Assembly: GCA_027451525.1 (NCBI GenBank)
Contig: DAIDJF010000025.1
Coordinates: 1 to 64,000, forward strand
Origin: Ktedonobacterales bacterium
GTDB taxonomy: Bacteria; Chloroflexota; Ktedonobacteria; Ktedonobacterales; Ktedonobacteraceae
Length of the DNA stretch: 64,000 bases
Direction: 5' to 3'
The notes under the pieces are model-generated. The model was not told where the DNA came from, did not search any database, and saw only the letters and a list, made by a program, of their open reading frames with translations. This document shows, piece by piece, positions 51,954 through 62,700 of the stretch. Position numbers and translations under genes: made by a program. Each line of letters opens with the position of its first letter. Within the stretch, counting starts at the first letter, position 1.

Positions 51954-54077
51954 TTATTTTTTTACATCTGTCAGGACTTTGTCCTGCGGTTGCGTGGGCG
52001 TCTCAGGCCCACGCAGATAATCGCGCAGGTTTTTCTCGTAACGTGGACTGACCAGGAACGTCACGACATCATCCACCTGCATTGTCACATCTGCACGCGG
52101 GAAAATGAGTTCATCACCACGGCGGATAGAAACGATCAGCGATTCTGGGGGCAGACGCAACGTATTCAAGGTACTTCCCGTCAGTGGCATGCTCGGTTCA
52201 ATCGTAACCTCAATCATCACAGTCCCCTTCACAACACCACTCATACGCCGTGAGTCCTTCAGCAAGGTTGAGCGATAGGCATGCGTGATATGCGCCGCCG
52301 AGAGCCAGCCTAATACCAGTTGCCCACCGGACTCGTTTTCGATACTCACAACTGGCATCCAACTGATATGATGGCTCGCCAGTTGCTCCAATGCATCATC
52401 CAACGTATCGTATGGATAGAGCTTCACAACGTCGCGTTTCATTGCATCGCGTACCAGGCACGTCTCTCGCTCTTCCAACGGGACATGCTGGATATCAGTC
52501 AGTGTCAATATACCTTGCAAGTTGCCTTTTGCATCCACAACTGGCGCACCAGTCTCAATACGTTGAGAGAGTTTTCGCTCGGCCTCGGCAACGGTCTGCA
52601 CCGGGGAAAATTTGATGGCGAGCGGAGCCATAGCATCGTGTACAGATATGGTTGAAAGCAGTGGGAATGACATTTGCAAGCGATGGGCGGGCGAATTGGC
52701 GCGTGTATCGACCTGATTAGAGTAAATTGAAATCTCGCCTACGATGATCGAAGAGATACCGACAGCAATCATGGCTGGGGCCAACATGGAGAGATTGCCC
52801 GTCATTTCCGCAACCATCAACATCACCGCGAGCGGCGCGTGAGCCACGCCACCGAAAAGAGCCATCATACCGACAATCACAAAGGGAGCCGGATTATCAG
52901 GTACACCAGGAAGGACATGATAGCATAAACGCCAGACCAGTGCCCCTAAAATGCCGCCAATCACCATTCCTGGCCCAAAGATACCGCCCGAACCACCAGA
53001 GCCAATCGACAGGCCAGTCGTCAGGATTTTCACAAACGGCAGGAGTAGAATAACCCAGACAGGTATCTGCAAAAGACCAGGAGCAGACATGCTCACCTGC
53101 ACCCAACCATAACCCATGCCGAGAGCCTGCGGAACCACTAGGCCGATCAGACCAACCAGAAGACCACCAATACCGGGCTTAATCCAGTTCGGGAGCGACA
53201 GGCGATGGAAGATATGCGTGATACCATAGAAACCACGAGCATACATTATACCAACAACGCCACAGAGGATGCCCAGCACAATGTAGTAAAGTAGTTGTGG
53301 CGGCGAGGTAAATGCCAGATTGCCGCTGGTTGCAAAGATAGGGTTCCAACCCGACCAGAGACCAAACACGCTGTAACCAATAATCGACGCCATCAAGGCC
53401 GGGATAATTGCCTCTGTCTCCAGGTCGTGTTTATAAAGAATTTCAGCCGCGAGGATCGCTCCGCCCAGTGGGGCACGGAAGATGGCCCCAATGCCTGAAC
53501 CAATACCTGTTGCCAGCGCGATACGGCGGTCCTGCACATCTAGATGGAGGGCGGTCGCCAACAGCGAGCCAAAACCTGCACTGATTTGCGCGGATGGACC
53601 CTCACGTCCACCAGAACCACCAGAACCAATTGTGATAGCAGAGGCAATTACTTTTACCAGCGGCACACGCGCGCGCATGGCTTTCCCTTCGTGAAACGCT
53701 TTAATCGCGGAGTCAGTACCGTGCCCCTCAGCTTCAGGCGCAAAAGTAAAAACGATAATACCAGAAATTAAACCACCGAGCGTTGTAATCACAGGCAAGA
53801 GCCAGGGACGAGCCGAAGACCAGAAATTGGTTACGACTGAACTCCCCTCGCCCGCAGGACCTGGAGGTAAATAACCGACGATTCGACCTAAAAAGAACGC
53901 TGTCGATAACTGAATCGCCTCGAAAAAGATAATGGCCCCAATACCAGCAACAATGCCAATCAAAGCACTGATAAATAGCCACTTGAGCAGATAACGAGGA
54001 CTTTCCAAATTATGCCGAATACGACGCATCCGAAAAATACGCCGTAACGATGCCACAAAGGGCATATTGTTCACCAT
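51954..54077 (-). CDS. ClC-type chloride channel/antiporter with CBS and TrkA-C domains
   Basis: A 707-residue protein. Residues ~30-455 form the ClC transporter with selectivity-filter stretches GSGGSGGREGP (with the gating Glu in GREGP) and GSGGSGGIFGP. Then follow two CBS domains (~480-610), which often bind adenine nucleotides, and a C-terminal TrkA-C-like domain (~615-690). GSGGS replaces the usual GSGIP, so ion preference may differ. AAAGGAG lies before ATG. Confidence 0.94.
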   Translation of the reverse strand: MVNNMPFVASLRRIFRMRRIRHNLESPRYLLKWLFISALIGIVAGIGAIIFFEAIQLSTAFFLGRIVGYLPPGPAGEGSSVVTNFWSSARPWLLPVITTLGGLISGIIVFTFAPEAEGHGTDSAIKAFHEGKAMRARVPLVKVIASAITIGSGGSGGREGPSAQISAGFGSLLATALHLDVQDRRIALATGIGSGIGAIFRAPLGGAILAAEILYKHDLETEAIIPALMASIIGYSVFGLWSGWNPIFATSGNLAFTSPPQLLYYIVLGILCGVVGIMYARGFYGITHIFHRLSLPNWIKPGIGGLLVGLIGLVVPQALGMGYGWVQVSMSAPGLLQIPVWVILLLPFVKILTTGLSIGSGGSGGIFGPGMVIGGILGALVWRLCYHVLPGVPDNPAPFVIVGMMALFGGVAHAPLAVMLMVAEMTGNLSMLAPAMIAVGISSIIVGEISIYSNQVDTRANSPAHRLQMSFPLLSTISVHDAMAPLAIKFSPVQTVAEAERKLSQRIETGAPVVDAKGNLQGILTLTDIQHVPLEERETCLVRDAMKRDVVKLYPYDTLDDALEQLASHHISWMPVVSIENESGGQLVLGWLSAAHITHAYRSTLLKDSRRMSGVVKGTVMIEVTIEPSMPLTGSTLNTLRLPPESLIVSIRRGDELIFPRADVTMQVDDVVTFLVSPRYEKNLRDYLRGPETPTQPQDKVLTDVKK

Positions 54078-54165
54078 TAGTGCATCTCCTTTAACGCAAT
54101 GCCACAGAAACCGCCATTATTGAATGGGCGGTCACCCAAGAAAAAAAGAAAAAAGAAAAATCCCG

Positions 54166-54774
54166 TCAAGAGGCGGGAAGCGCAATACCATGCAGAATCA
54201 TGTCCACAACCAGACGCGCGTGCTGTTCTATGGCATCCTCTGGGTAACCCAACACTCCAGCGGACAAGACATATGATTCTGTTAATGATAAAAGCATTAA
54301 CGCGGTCACTTCGCGCTGTACATACTGCACCTCACCACGTTGCTGACCTTGCTCCAATACCCCAACGATAATAGAGACATATTCTTGGAGTAATTTAATT
54401 GCTTCATCTTTAAAAGCGCGATTAACACCATAGAGCGCACTCATATAGACATTAAACCCGTCGCGTTCCTCATGGGCCAGACGCGCGAAAGCAAGAAACA
54501 ACTGCTCTAGCTGTTCACGCACCCCCGTCTGTGTCAATAAGGTGGCCTGAATTACGGTCAATTGCTCCTGAGCAATCTGGCGTAACATAGCAAGAAACAA
54601 TTCACGCTTGTTCGCAAAATACAGATAAATTGTGCCCTTGCCGATACCCGCTTGCTCAGCAATGACATTAATATTCGCCTGGTCGAAACCCAAACGAGCA
54701 AATTCGCTCGCCGCCTCGTGAATAATACGGCGGCGCATAGCATCCCGCATCTGTTCGTCAACAATTTTCGGCAT
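54166..54774 (-). CDS. TetR-family regulator
   Basis: A 202-residue protein with the TetR helix-turn-helix over RRIIHEAASEFARLGFDQANINVIAEQAGIGKGTIYLYFANKRELFLAML (GIGKGTIYLYF core). The ligand domain is typical of regulators of efflux or stress genes; no target is clear. The start is ATG at 54774, with the frame open 58 codons further back. Upstream lie inverted half-sites GGAACGAATA (54858-54867) and TATTCGTTCC (54908-54917) and an ATTGTC-N9-GACAAT repeat at 54918-54938. These are possible operators. Confidence 0.93.
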   Translation of the reverse strand: MPKIVDEQMRDAMRRRIIHEAASEFARLGFDQANINVIAEQAGIGKGTIYLYFANKRELFLAMLRQIAQEQLTVIQATLLTQTGVREQLEQLFLAFARLAHEERDGFNVYMSALYGVNRAFKDEAIKLLQEYVSIIVGVLEQGQQRGEVQYVQREVTALMLLSLTESYVLSAGVLGYPEDAIEQHARLVVDMILHGIALPAS

Positions 54775-55049
54775 TGCTATATTTCCACGGCTATCGCATA
54801 GCAATAATAATGGGTGATGAGTCAGAATAAAGAGAACAAAATTATTGTTCATGTTTTGGAACGAATAAAAACGCGGAAAAGTCACAACCTTAAATGCTTC
54901 CACAACATATTCGTTCCATTGTCTAGATTTTGGACAATAAGAGATCACACAACCGCACCATCAACGGATGACGAATCTCTTAAAAATATGCTATAGTTAG
55001 AGATATATCTTTCTACCGTTTCACGATTGCTCTGGCAGAGAGGCTACCT

Positions 55050-56045
55050 ATGGAACTACTCGTTGACAGCTACGGAAGACGCATCAAAAGCATGCGCATC
55101 TCGATTACTGATAAGTGCAATTTTCGTTGTACCTATTGCATGCCAGCCGAAGGACTTCCCTGGCTGAGAAAAGCGGAAATCCTTTCCTACGAAGAGATTG
55201 TGCGCCTGGCTCGCGTAGCAGTCAATAGTGGCATCGAACAGATTCGTTTAACAGGAGGCGAGCCGTTAGTCAGGCGCGATGTACCAGAACTTGTGCGCCA
55301 ACTTCACGCCATTGAAGGCTTACGTAGTCTGAGCCTGACTACCAATGGCATCTTGCTGAAACAGCAAGCCAAAGCCCTTGCAGAAGCAGGACTGACACGC
55401 ATTAATGTTAGTCTTGACTCACTGGTACGCGAGAAGTTTGCCAAATTGACACGACGCGACCAGATGGAGCGCGTACTTGAGGGTCTTGCAGAATTAGAGA
55501 ATTATCCTTCTATCCACCCCGTGAAAATTAATGCCGTCGCCATTCGCGATTATAGCGAGGAAGAGGTCCTTGATTTCGTGCGCTTTGCACGCAACAAAGC
55601 CTATGTGATGCGCTGGATTGAATTTATGCCTCTCGACGCCGATCAAATCTGGCGCAAAGAAGATATTCTCACCGGTGGCGAAATTAAAAACATCATCGAA
55701 GCCGCCTACGGTCCACTGGTTCCCATCACCACAGGCGACCCCTCGGAAACCGCGCGCCGCTACACCTTCAGCGATGGCATCGGCGAAGTGGGCTTTATCA
55801 ATCCTGTCAGCGAACCATTCTGCGCTAGCTGTGATCGCATTCGCTTGACAGCCGATGGACAGTTGCGTACATGTCTCTTTGCGACCGAAGAGACAGATTT
55901 ACGCGCCGTCTTACGCTCTACCGATGATGATGCAGTGCTCGCGGCTACAATCAAACAAGCCGTGTTGAATAAAGAGCTAAAACATTATATCGGGGATAAA
56001 CGTTTCAAACGGGCCAATCGTAGCATGTCTATGATTGGCGGGTAA
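55050..56045 (+). CDS. moaA: GTP 3',8-cyclase
   Basis: A 331-residue radical-SAM enzyme starting molybdenum cofactor synthesis (GTP to 3',8-cH2GTP). The N-terminal cluster motif is CNFRCTYC (Cys23, Cys27, Cys30) and the C-terminal cluster is CASCDRIRLTADGQLRTC. The C-terminal Gly-Gly tail needed for activity is present (MIGG). It matches the need of the molybdenum hydroxylase at 25-34 kb. AGAGAGG lies before ATG. It is monocistronic as far as visible. Confidence 0.97.
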   Translation: MELLVDSYGRRIKSMRISITDKCNFRCTYCMPAEGLPWLRKAEILSYEEIVRLARVAVNSGIEQIRLTGGEPLVRRDVPELVRQLHAIEGLRSLSLTTNGILLKQQAKALAEAGLTRINVSLDSLVREKFAKLTRRDQMERVLEGLAELENYPSIHPVKINAVAIRDYSEEEVLDFVRFARNKAYVMRWIEFMPLDADQIWRKEDILTGGEIKNIIEAAYGPLVPITTGDPSETARRYTFSDGIGEVGFINPVSEPFCASCDRIRLTADGQLRTCLFATEETDLRAVLRSTDDDAVLAATIKQAVLNKELKHYIGDKRFKRANRSMSMIGG

Positions 56046-56308
56046 TACCTGCGCATACTTTGCACACGGGTGACATATACACAAGACATACAAGGCCGAT
56101 ATAGCTGCTGCATAGCGGCTCTATCGGCCAATACATTTAGATACGGCTATGGTGACGATACAATCTATGTTACTAGAAAACAGGATGTTCGTCATTATAG
56201 TCAAATAGATATCTGCTTTGTATCCCCGATTATACATGCAGAGCAGATCGAAACTGACCATACAGTAACAGCGGCCTTGTTGTAATACAAGACCAGAAAG
56301 AGGATCCC

Positions 56309-56509
56309 GTGGCATACGATGATGCGGATTTGCTCACAGTTCGTGAAGTTGCCAAGCAACTGCGTGTAGATGACACCACCGTGCGTCGATGGATTAAGAA
56401 CGGCGTGCTTGAGGCTATCACGCTACCTCACCGGGGTGCGCGCCAGGCGTACCGGATCCGCCGCTCTACGCTAGAGGTACTGCTTACCTCTCCAAAACCC
56501 ATCGAGTAA
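56309..56509 (+). CDS. Excisionase/BldC-like helix-turn-helix protein
   Basis: A 66-residue DNA-binding protein of the MerR-like excisionase fold: LLTVREVAKQLRVDDTTVRRWIKNGVLEAITLPHRGARQAYRIRRSTLEVLL. Despite the family name, no integrase or phage genes are near, so a small chromosomal regulator (BldC-like) is more likely. The start is GTG at 56309 with AGAGGA close before it. Confidence 0.88.
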   Translation: MAYDDADLLTVREVAKQLRVDDTTVRRWIKNGVLEAITLPHRGARQAYRIRRSTLEVLLTSPKPIE

Positions 56510-56594
56510 GTGGAGCTTAGATAGACAGAGATCACTCCATCTGCTATACTAGGCCCGATTGTATACGCATTTAAGCAAGATGTAAGAGGATGCT

Positions 56595-57515
56595 ATGTCT
56601 ATCAGTGACGCTGAACAACTTTTTCAGGAATTTGGCGGAGAAGAGAACATTCATACGATAGCTCTTCATGCCCCTACACACCACACTCCAGGGGGGATTC
56701 CTTACTTACAATTACCTGGAGTTGTGGTGTTGGCCCGTCCTCAGGTAGATCTGGCTGGTCTTTCCGGCTTTCTCAACGGTTTCGATTCAGCACTCCGCTT
56801 CCCGCAGTATCTTGATGATCCCACACAGCTCCCAGATAGTGCTCAACTCTGTAAAATCGCGGGGCAGGTCTGCTATATGAGCTTTGGTCCGGGTCGCACG
56901 CTTAACGCGCAGGCCAAACGCTATTTCGATAACCTCAAATCATCTGGGCATGGCTCCGTCCTGGAACACGCCAACTTCAGCTTTTTATTCTATGGCATCT
57001 CACGAAGCGTCACACACGAATTAGTACGGCACAGGTCCGGCTTTAGTTTTTCGCAACTCTCGCAACGCTATGTTTCGGGACGCATGTTACGCTTTGTGGA
57101 ACGGCCAGAGTATCGCAACGAGCAGCAGTTGCATCAACAATTTATGCATCGCATTGAGCGCGCAGCCGAGGAGTACAATGCCCTCACACACCACCTCTTA
57201 GAGATGCAGCAGGCTGGTGTTGATATTTTGAGTGCGGAGGCACGCACCGATCTGCGCAAGAAAGTACAACAATGCGCACGCTCTGTTCTGCCCAATGAGA
57301 CAGAGGCTCCCATTGTTGTTACCGCCAACGTGCGCGCCTGGCGGCATTTCATTGAGATGCGTGCCAGTAGCCACGCCGAGATCGAGATTCGCGAATTAGC
57401 CGTGCGCGTCTTCCTCTGTCTGCGCACAAGCGACCCAATTTTATTTGGCGACTATGCGCTTGAGCAGCTATCAGATAGCACCTATAGCGTCAAAACGCCA
57501 TTCCAGAAGGTCTAA
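56595..57515 (+). CDS. thyX: Flavin-dependent thymidylate synthase
   Basis: A 306-residue protein of the ThyX family, making dTMP from dUMP with FAD, methylenetetrahydrofolate and NADPH. The signature is RHRSGFSFSQLSQRY (RHR 145-147, Ser156), so RHR is followed by eight residues before the Ser rather than the classic seven. It is longer than many ThyX proteins, with about 50 extra N-terminal residues. AAGAGG lies before ATG. It ends convergently with the GNAT gene. Confidence 0.93.
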   Translation: MSISDAEQLFQEFGGEENIHTIALHAPTHHTPGGIPYLQLPGVVVLARPQVDLAGLSGFLNGFDSALRFPQYLDDPTQLPDSAQLCKIAGQVCYMSFGPGRTLNAQAKRYFDNLKSSGHGSVLEHANFSFLFYGISRSVTHELVRHRSGFSFSQLSQRYVSGRMLRFVERPEYRNEQQLHQQFMHRIERAAEEYNALTHHLLEMQQAGVDILSAEARTDLRKKVQQCARSVLPNETEAPIVVTANVRAWRHFIEMRASSHAEIEIRELAVRVFLCLRTSDPILFGDYALEQLSDSTYSVKTPFQKV

Positions 57516-57531
57516 AACGCCAGAGAGACTT

Positions 57532-58071
57532 TTACCATAAGATACGCCGATAAAGCCGCAAACCGTGTGGTGCCGGAGCGTCTGTAGGGGCCATCTCGCA
57601 TTTTGCTGCTAGATGGGAAGATGCAGGGTCACGGATAGGCAATAAGGCCTCAAAATAGAGCAGCATACCTGCCTGTTCAGCCTCAAATTCAACATCTGCC
57701 GCAATGATACGTGCGCGATTCAAAGCGCAGATGAGCAGCGCACGTCCGGCGTTCTGCCTTCGCATCTCAGGATCAACGCTCCCCATGCAGCGAAAATGGT
57801 ACGCCTGCGCGGTAAGATGCATCTCCAATGCGCTATAGCCCACAATTTCGCCCTCAACCCCGTCAAGCGTTCCCGCCTGTCCCCACGTGTTTAGCTCATC
57901 GTCATCATCACGGATTACAAATACGTTTGCCTCTGGCTCATGGGCCGCATCTTGCAGCCAGAGCAGCAAGTTTTGTACGCTCTCAGCCGCAAGTTGGTCT
58001 GTTGCAACCGCGCGCTGCTGGAGTTGTTCCACTATAAACATGTCATCGGGCCGATAGGTACGTATGCGCAT
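57532..58071 (-). CDS. GNAT family N-acetyltransferase
   Basis: A 179-residue protein with the GNAT fold: a DDDDELNTWGQAGTLDGVEGEIVGYSALE strand pair and the acetyl-CoA loop RRQNAGRALL (variant of R/QxxGxG/A). The substrate is unknown. The start is ATG at 58071 with AAGGAA upstream; the frame is open 27 codons further. It is alone, divergent from the aminotransferase gene and convergent with thyX. Confidence 0.75.
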   Translation of the reverse strand: MRIRTYRPDDMFIVEQLQQRAVATDQLAAESVQNLLLWLQDAAHEPEANVFVIRDDDDELNTWGQAGTLDGVEGEIVGYSALEMHLTAQAYHFRCMGSVDPEMRRQNAGRALLICALNRARIIAADVEFEAEQAGMLLYFEALLPIRDPASSHLAAKCEMAPTDAPAPHGLRLYRRILW

Positions 58072-58277
58072 ACTATAACAATTCCTTCCAGAAAGCGTTC
58101 TGCTAACGTCTGTAGAGGAGCAAGGCCAGAAGGTTTTGCCATGAAAACCCACCGCGTGTCAATCTGATATACCTGCTTCTCTTGGAAATTTTCTAACTCA
58201 GCGGATATACTGTCTATAATACTTATCGCTTAGTTTGTCCGGCATAATTTTTCTGTCTACTGCAAAGGAGTCCTCAC

Positions 58278-59435
58278 GTGGCAGAACTCACGCATATCGA
58301 GCGGCTACGCAGCGAATTACCCGCTGTCAATCAACATATTTATCTTAACACAGGCACTTTTGGTCCGCTACCAACATGTGTAATACAGGCAATGCACGAG
58401 CGCGTACAGGCCGAATATCAGCATGGTCGCTTGGGACCTGATGCCTTCACATCCATGGCAACGATCTATGGCGATGCACGTAGCAGAATTGCGCAATTAC
58501 TGCATGCCGACCCACAAGAGATCGCGCTGACCGACAATACAGGTGAGGGAATGAACATCATCACCAACGGTTTCAACTGGCAAGAGGGCGATGAAGTCAT
58601 TACAACCAATCACGAACATATCAGTGCGCTCGCGCCGCTGTATCAGAACCGTGATCGGCGTGGTATCGTCATTAAAACAGCCGATATTGGTCCCCAGGCC
58701 AATCTGCATGCCGCCGAGCAGATACGCCCGCTGATTACGGAACGCACACGTCTGATCGTTATCTCACACGTCGCCTGGTCCACAGGGGCACGCATAGATA
58801 TTCAGGCAGTCAGCAAGTTAGGGCGCGAGCACGGCATTCCCGTCCTGGTTGATGGTGCGCAATCGGCAGGTGCGATTCCGCTCGACATGAAGGCTTTAGA
58901 CGTAGATTTCTATGCGATACCAATGCAGAAATGGCTCTGCGGACCTGATGGCACAGGTGCGCTCTACGTTAACTCCGCGTCACTCAACGTCGCACAACCA
59001 ACACAGGTTGGCTACTTCTCTATCAAACACGAAGAGGGCATAGAGTGGGAATTGATGGATTGCGCACAACGTTTTGAATTGGGCGGTCGCCAGACAGCAT
59101 CAATTGCTGGTCAGGCGGCTCTCCTCAACTGGCTGGATACCGTCGTTGGATACGAATGGCTCTTCCAACGGATTGCCACCCTGCATACATATGCCTACCA
59201 CGCACTCAAGCAGATTCCCGGTTTGACAATGCTCACGCCAGAGCCGGGGGCAAGTGGCTTGATCTCGTTTACACTTGATGACAAGAATGATGCGGAGGTT
59301 GTCGCGGTATTACGCGAGCAGCATAACATCTACATCCGTAACATTCCTTCTATAAAAGCGTTGCGTATCTCAACGGGCTTTTATAATACTGAACAAGAGA
59401 TTGATCAGTTGGTGCAGGCACTCACCGCGTTATAA
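58278..59435 (+). CDS. Class V aminotransferase (cysteine desulfurase-like fold)
   Basis: A 385-residue PLP enzyme with an aminotransferase class V fold. Visible are the N-terminal YLNTGTFGPLP, PLP-binding LVDGAQSAGAIPLDM, the Lys site PMQKWLCGPDGTGALYV, and LGGRQTASIAGQAALL near the end. It resembles the isopenicillin-N-epimerase/EgtE-like group more than IscS. Substrate unknown. The start is GTG at 58278 with AAAGGAG about eight bases upstream. Confidence 0.9.
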   Translation: MAELTHIERLRSELPAVNQHIYLNTGTFGPLPTCVIQAMHERVQAEYQHGRLGPDAFTSMATIYGDARSRIAQLLHADPQEIALTDNTGEGMNIITNGFNWQEGDEVITTNHEHISALAPLYQNRDRRGIVIKTADIGPQANLHAAEQIRPLITERTRLIVISHVAWSTGARIDIQAVSKLGREHGIPVLVDGAQSAGAIPLDMKALDVDFYAIPMQKWLCGPDGTGALYVNSASLNVAQPTQVGYFSIKHEEGIEWELMDCAQRFELGGRQTASIAGQAALLNWLDTVVGYEWLFQRIATLHTYAYHALKQIPGLTMLTPEPGASGLISFTLDDKNDAEVVAVLREQHNIYIRNIPSIKALRISTGFYNTEQEIDQLVQALTAL

Positions 59436-59450
59436 GTATTCGTCTAGCAC

Positions 59451-59506
59451 ATTCCCCAGCGCAGACAGATCTATGCCTGGGCTGGGGAATGCTACCCACG
59501 CTTTTT
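59451..59506 (+). terminator. Terminator after aminotransferase
   Basis: ATTCCCCAGC and GCTGGGGAAT form a 10-bp stem around a 20-base loop, with a T-run at 59501-59506. Confidence 0.75.
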
Positions 59507-59510
59507 TCCC

Positions 59511-59538
59511 AACGAAAAAACCCGTCTATGTGAGCGGG
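59511..59538 (-). terminator. Terminator of the 5S rRNA gene
   Basis: Read on the minus strand, CCCGCTCACATAGACGGG (outer CCCG/CGGG) is followed by six T's, directly after the 5S 3' end. Confidence 0.8.
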
Positions 59539-59539
59539 T

Positions 59540-59659
<120 letters not shown>

Positions 59660-59694
59660 ACCTGCGCATACAGGCGGGCTTCTTTACAGGCAGT

Positions 59695-59723
59695 ATAATA
59701 CTACAGTCGTGTACTCTTGTCAA
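59695..59723 (-). promoter_or_regulatory. Consensus promoter for the 5S gene
   Basis: Read on the minus strand: -35 TTGACA, 17-bp spacer, -10 TATTAT. The predicted start is about 29 bases before the 5S gene. Confidence 0.8.
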
Positions 59724-59752
59724 CACTTTTTTCAACGAATTTTTCCAAATTT

Positions 59753-59793
59753 GGCAAATGTGGTAAATTTGCCATTATCTTGCCACATTTGCC
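59753..59793 (-). other. Inverted repeat at the smc stop codon
   Basis: GGCAAATGTGG and CCACATTTGCC, 11-bp arms, enclose the last codons and stop of smc. It may end smc transcription, but no T-run is seen. Confidence 0.5.
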
Positions 59794-62700
59794 GCTTCCT
59801 CCAACTTTAGCGAAAGCAGACGCGAGATACTTTCGCGCATAGAAACGCCATAAATCGCCTGCGCCGCCGTCATCGTCACGCGGTTATGCGTGATTACAAT
59901 AAACTGTGTGCGTTGGGCCAATTGTTTCAGAATATCGCAGAAGCGCACCACGTTTGACTCGTCTAGAGCGGCATCTACCTCATCTAGCAGGCAGAATGGC
60001 GGCGGATTGATTTCTAGCAGGGCAAACAGCAAGGCTGCTGAGACCAGGGCACGCTCGCCACCAGAGAGCAACGAGAGGTCCTGCACCTTCTTTCCAGGTG
60101 GTTGCACAATCACCTCGATCCCAGCTGGCATACTGGATGGCGCAAGTGAGCTTTCATCATCACGTTTTGCCGCGAGCAGTTCCAGACGTGCTGTACCACC
60201 ATGAAAGAGCGTCGTAAAATGCTCACGGAAACGCGCATTCACCGCCTGAAACGTTACCTCAAACTGTTTTGCCATTGTCACATCAAGCTGTCCGATAATC
60301 GCATGCAATTGTGCTGCCGCCTGTTCCATATCCGCGATCTGTGTTGAAAGGAACTCGAAGCGAGCTTTTGTCTCGGCATATTCGTCTGGGGCATTGAGGT
60401 CACAGCCGCCCATTGCTTTCAAGCGACTGCGTAAAGTATCAACGCGGCGGCGCAAACGCTTGAGTTGTCCCTCTTCCTCTTCTGAAAGCAGCACTGAGGA
60501 CTCACTTTTCTCTGTCATATGAGCAGTTTTCATCTCAAGAGATGGACTATCATCAGTTTCCTCGACGTGAGCATGGTGAGAACGTGTTAATAACGCATTG
60601 GGGTCTTCCAGGCCCAGTTCCTCATGGAGTTGCGCGAGGAGTGTTTCGAGCGCGTCTTTCGCCTTCTGGCTCTCTAAAAGCGAACTGCGGTAGCTCCCCT
60701 CACGTTCTGCCAGCACCTGTTGAGCCTGTACCCGCTGTCGCTCTAACGACGCAACCGTCTGCTCCAATGCCGCAAGCTGCGTCTCGACAACACGTACCGC
60801 TTCCTCCTGAGTATGTGCAACCGTCTGCGCCTGGCGCAATGCTGTGCGCTGCATGGTGATAGCATCTTGCAAGGTTTGCTGTTGCTGCTCCATATTTTGC
60901 AGTCGTTTGACCTGCTGCTCAACCTGCGCCTTTAGCTCCTGGGCCTGTCCCTGCTGCAAGGAGACCTGTTGCTGTAATGCCTTGACCTCTTGTCGTTTGA
61001 CGGCTAAAGCTGTACGAGCTTTTCCCAAGTCATCCTGCTGGCGATGATAGATAGCGGCGCGATCTTCCATCGCATAGCGCAACTCTTCAACCAGACCACT
61101 TATTTCGCGCTGTGCCTTCTCATGGGTGCGTACGCGCTCTTGCGTTGCCTGCATCTCTTGTTCCAGACCAGCAACCTCGGCGGCAAGCTGTTCTTCAAGT
61201 GAGGCCGCCACCTGCATCTCGGTCTGCACACGCTCTAACTCGCGTTGCGAACTGTTGACCACGCGCGTCAGCTCATTGATACGCGCACCAATCTTTTGTA
61301 GCTCTTTATCAAGTGCACTTTGCTCAGCGCGTCGTCCTTCTTGTCCGCGCTGCACCTCGCTCAGCATGCCATTGATACGATCAATCTGCGTTTTGTGCGC
61401 GTCAATCTGTGGAGGTAATTCGCGCAGTTCGCGTTCGTAGGCCAACATGCCCTGCTGCCCACTCTCCTTTCCACTTCCACCGCCAGCGGTCAGCCAGCCA
61501 TCAACGTGGAACATCTCTCCTTTTAGCGTCACGATGGCAGTAAAAGGCAGGTCTGTGGTTGAGGAGAGGCTCAATCCCATGACCCAGGTCAACAACATGT
61601 GGGCCGTGCTGACATCTTTGACGATCACGATGCCACGTAAGATACGCTGAAAAAACGCTTGATAGGCGGCATCACAATTCATCTGTCGCCATGCAAACCC
61701 TACGACACGCTCTTGTAACGCAGGTTGCTCGCTGAGGAAACGGCGCACAACATCTTCCTCTACCTGCTGCTGAATGCTACGTATCTCTGGCACATCCTCA
61801 TGCTCCTCGTCAAATGCCAGCCACACAACCATTGCCTTGCCACTTGTAGTCGTGTGCAAATACGCCAAACACTGCTGTGCATCCTGAAAGGTGCGTACAA
61901 CGACCGCCTGCATATAGACGCCCAGGGCCGCTTCTAGAGCCATCTCTACGCCAGCAGTCACCACGCCCAACTGTGGCACAGGACCGAGCAAGCCCGCGAG
62001 TTTGCCAGCAGGAGCACGCAGGAGGGAACGCACGCCCTCACTATAACCACTGAGATTTTGCCGCCATGTCTTGAGCATATTCAAACGGTCAAGGAGCGTT
62101 TTGCGCTGGCGTTCAGACTCAGCAAGAAGCGTTTTGAAGCGTTCCATCTCCTGTTGCGCGTCGGCAATAGCACGCGCAAGGGCCTGTTTCCGCTGTGTCA
62201 TCTGCTGCTCTTCGTTGCGTGCTGTACTCAGACGCGCACGCTCATCAAGCAGACGTGTCTCTAATGTGCGCAGTGTCTGCTGAGATTGCGCAATTGTATC
62301 ACGACGAGCGGCAAGCGTGCGGTTTCGCTCACCAAGCTGTTTCTGCAATCGCCCCAATTCTGTCTGCGTGGAACCCAAGCGCGCCTGCACCTGCACAAGG
62401 TCATTTTGCGCATTACGTAGCCGCCGTTCCTCCATCTCATAATCTTTTTGCGCCCTCGTGACATCCCTTTCTAACGTCGCTAGCGCGGATGCCTCGCCAT
62501 CTAATGCCTCATCAGCAAGATCGCATTGTTCCTCAAGATCAATTAAGCGTTTCTGTGCCGCGATGAGCCGTTCACGTAACCGCCGCTCTTCTTGCTGCAT
62601 ATCGCCACGTTGCCGCTCTAAGCCACCAATACGCTCTTCACGAACCGCCAGCTCGCGCTCGATTTTCTGCGTTGCGGTTCGTGCATCATTATAGGCTGCA

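Noticed and set aside
56309..56509. Phage excisionase marking an integrated element
   Set aside because: No integrase, phage gene or flanking direct repeat (att site) was found nearby.
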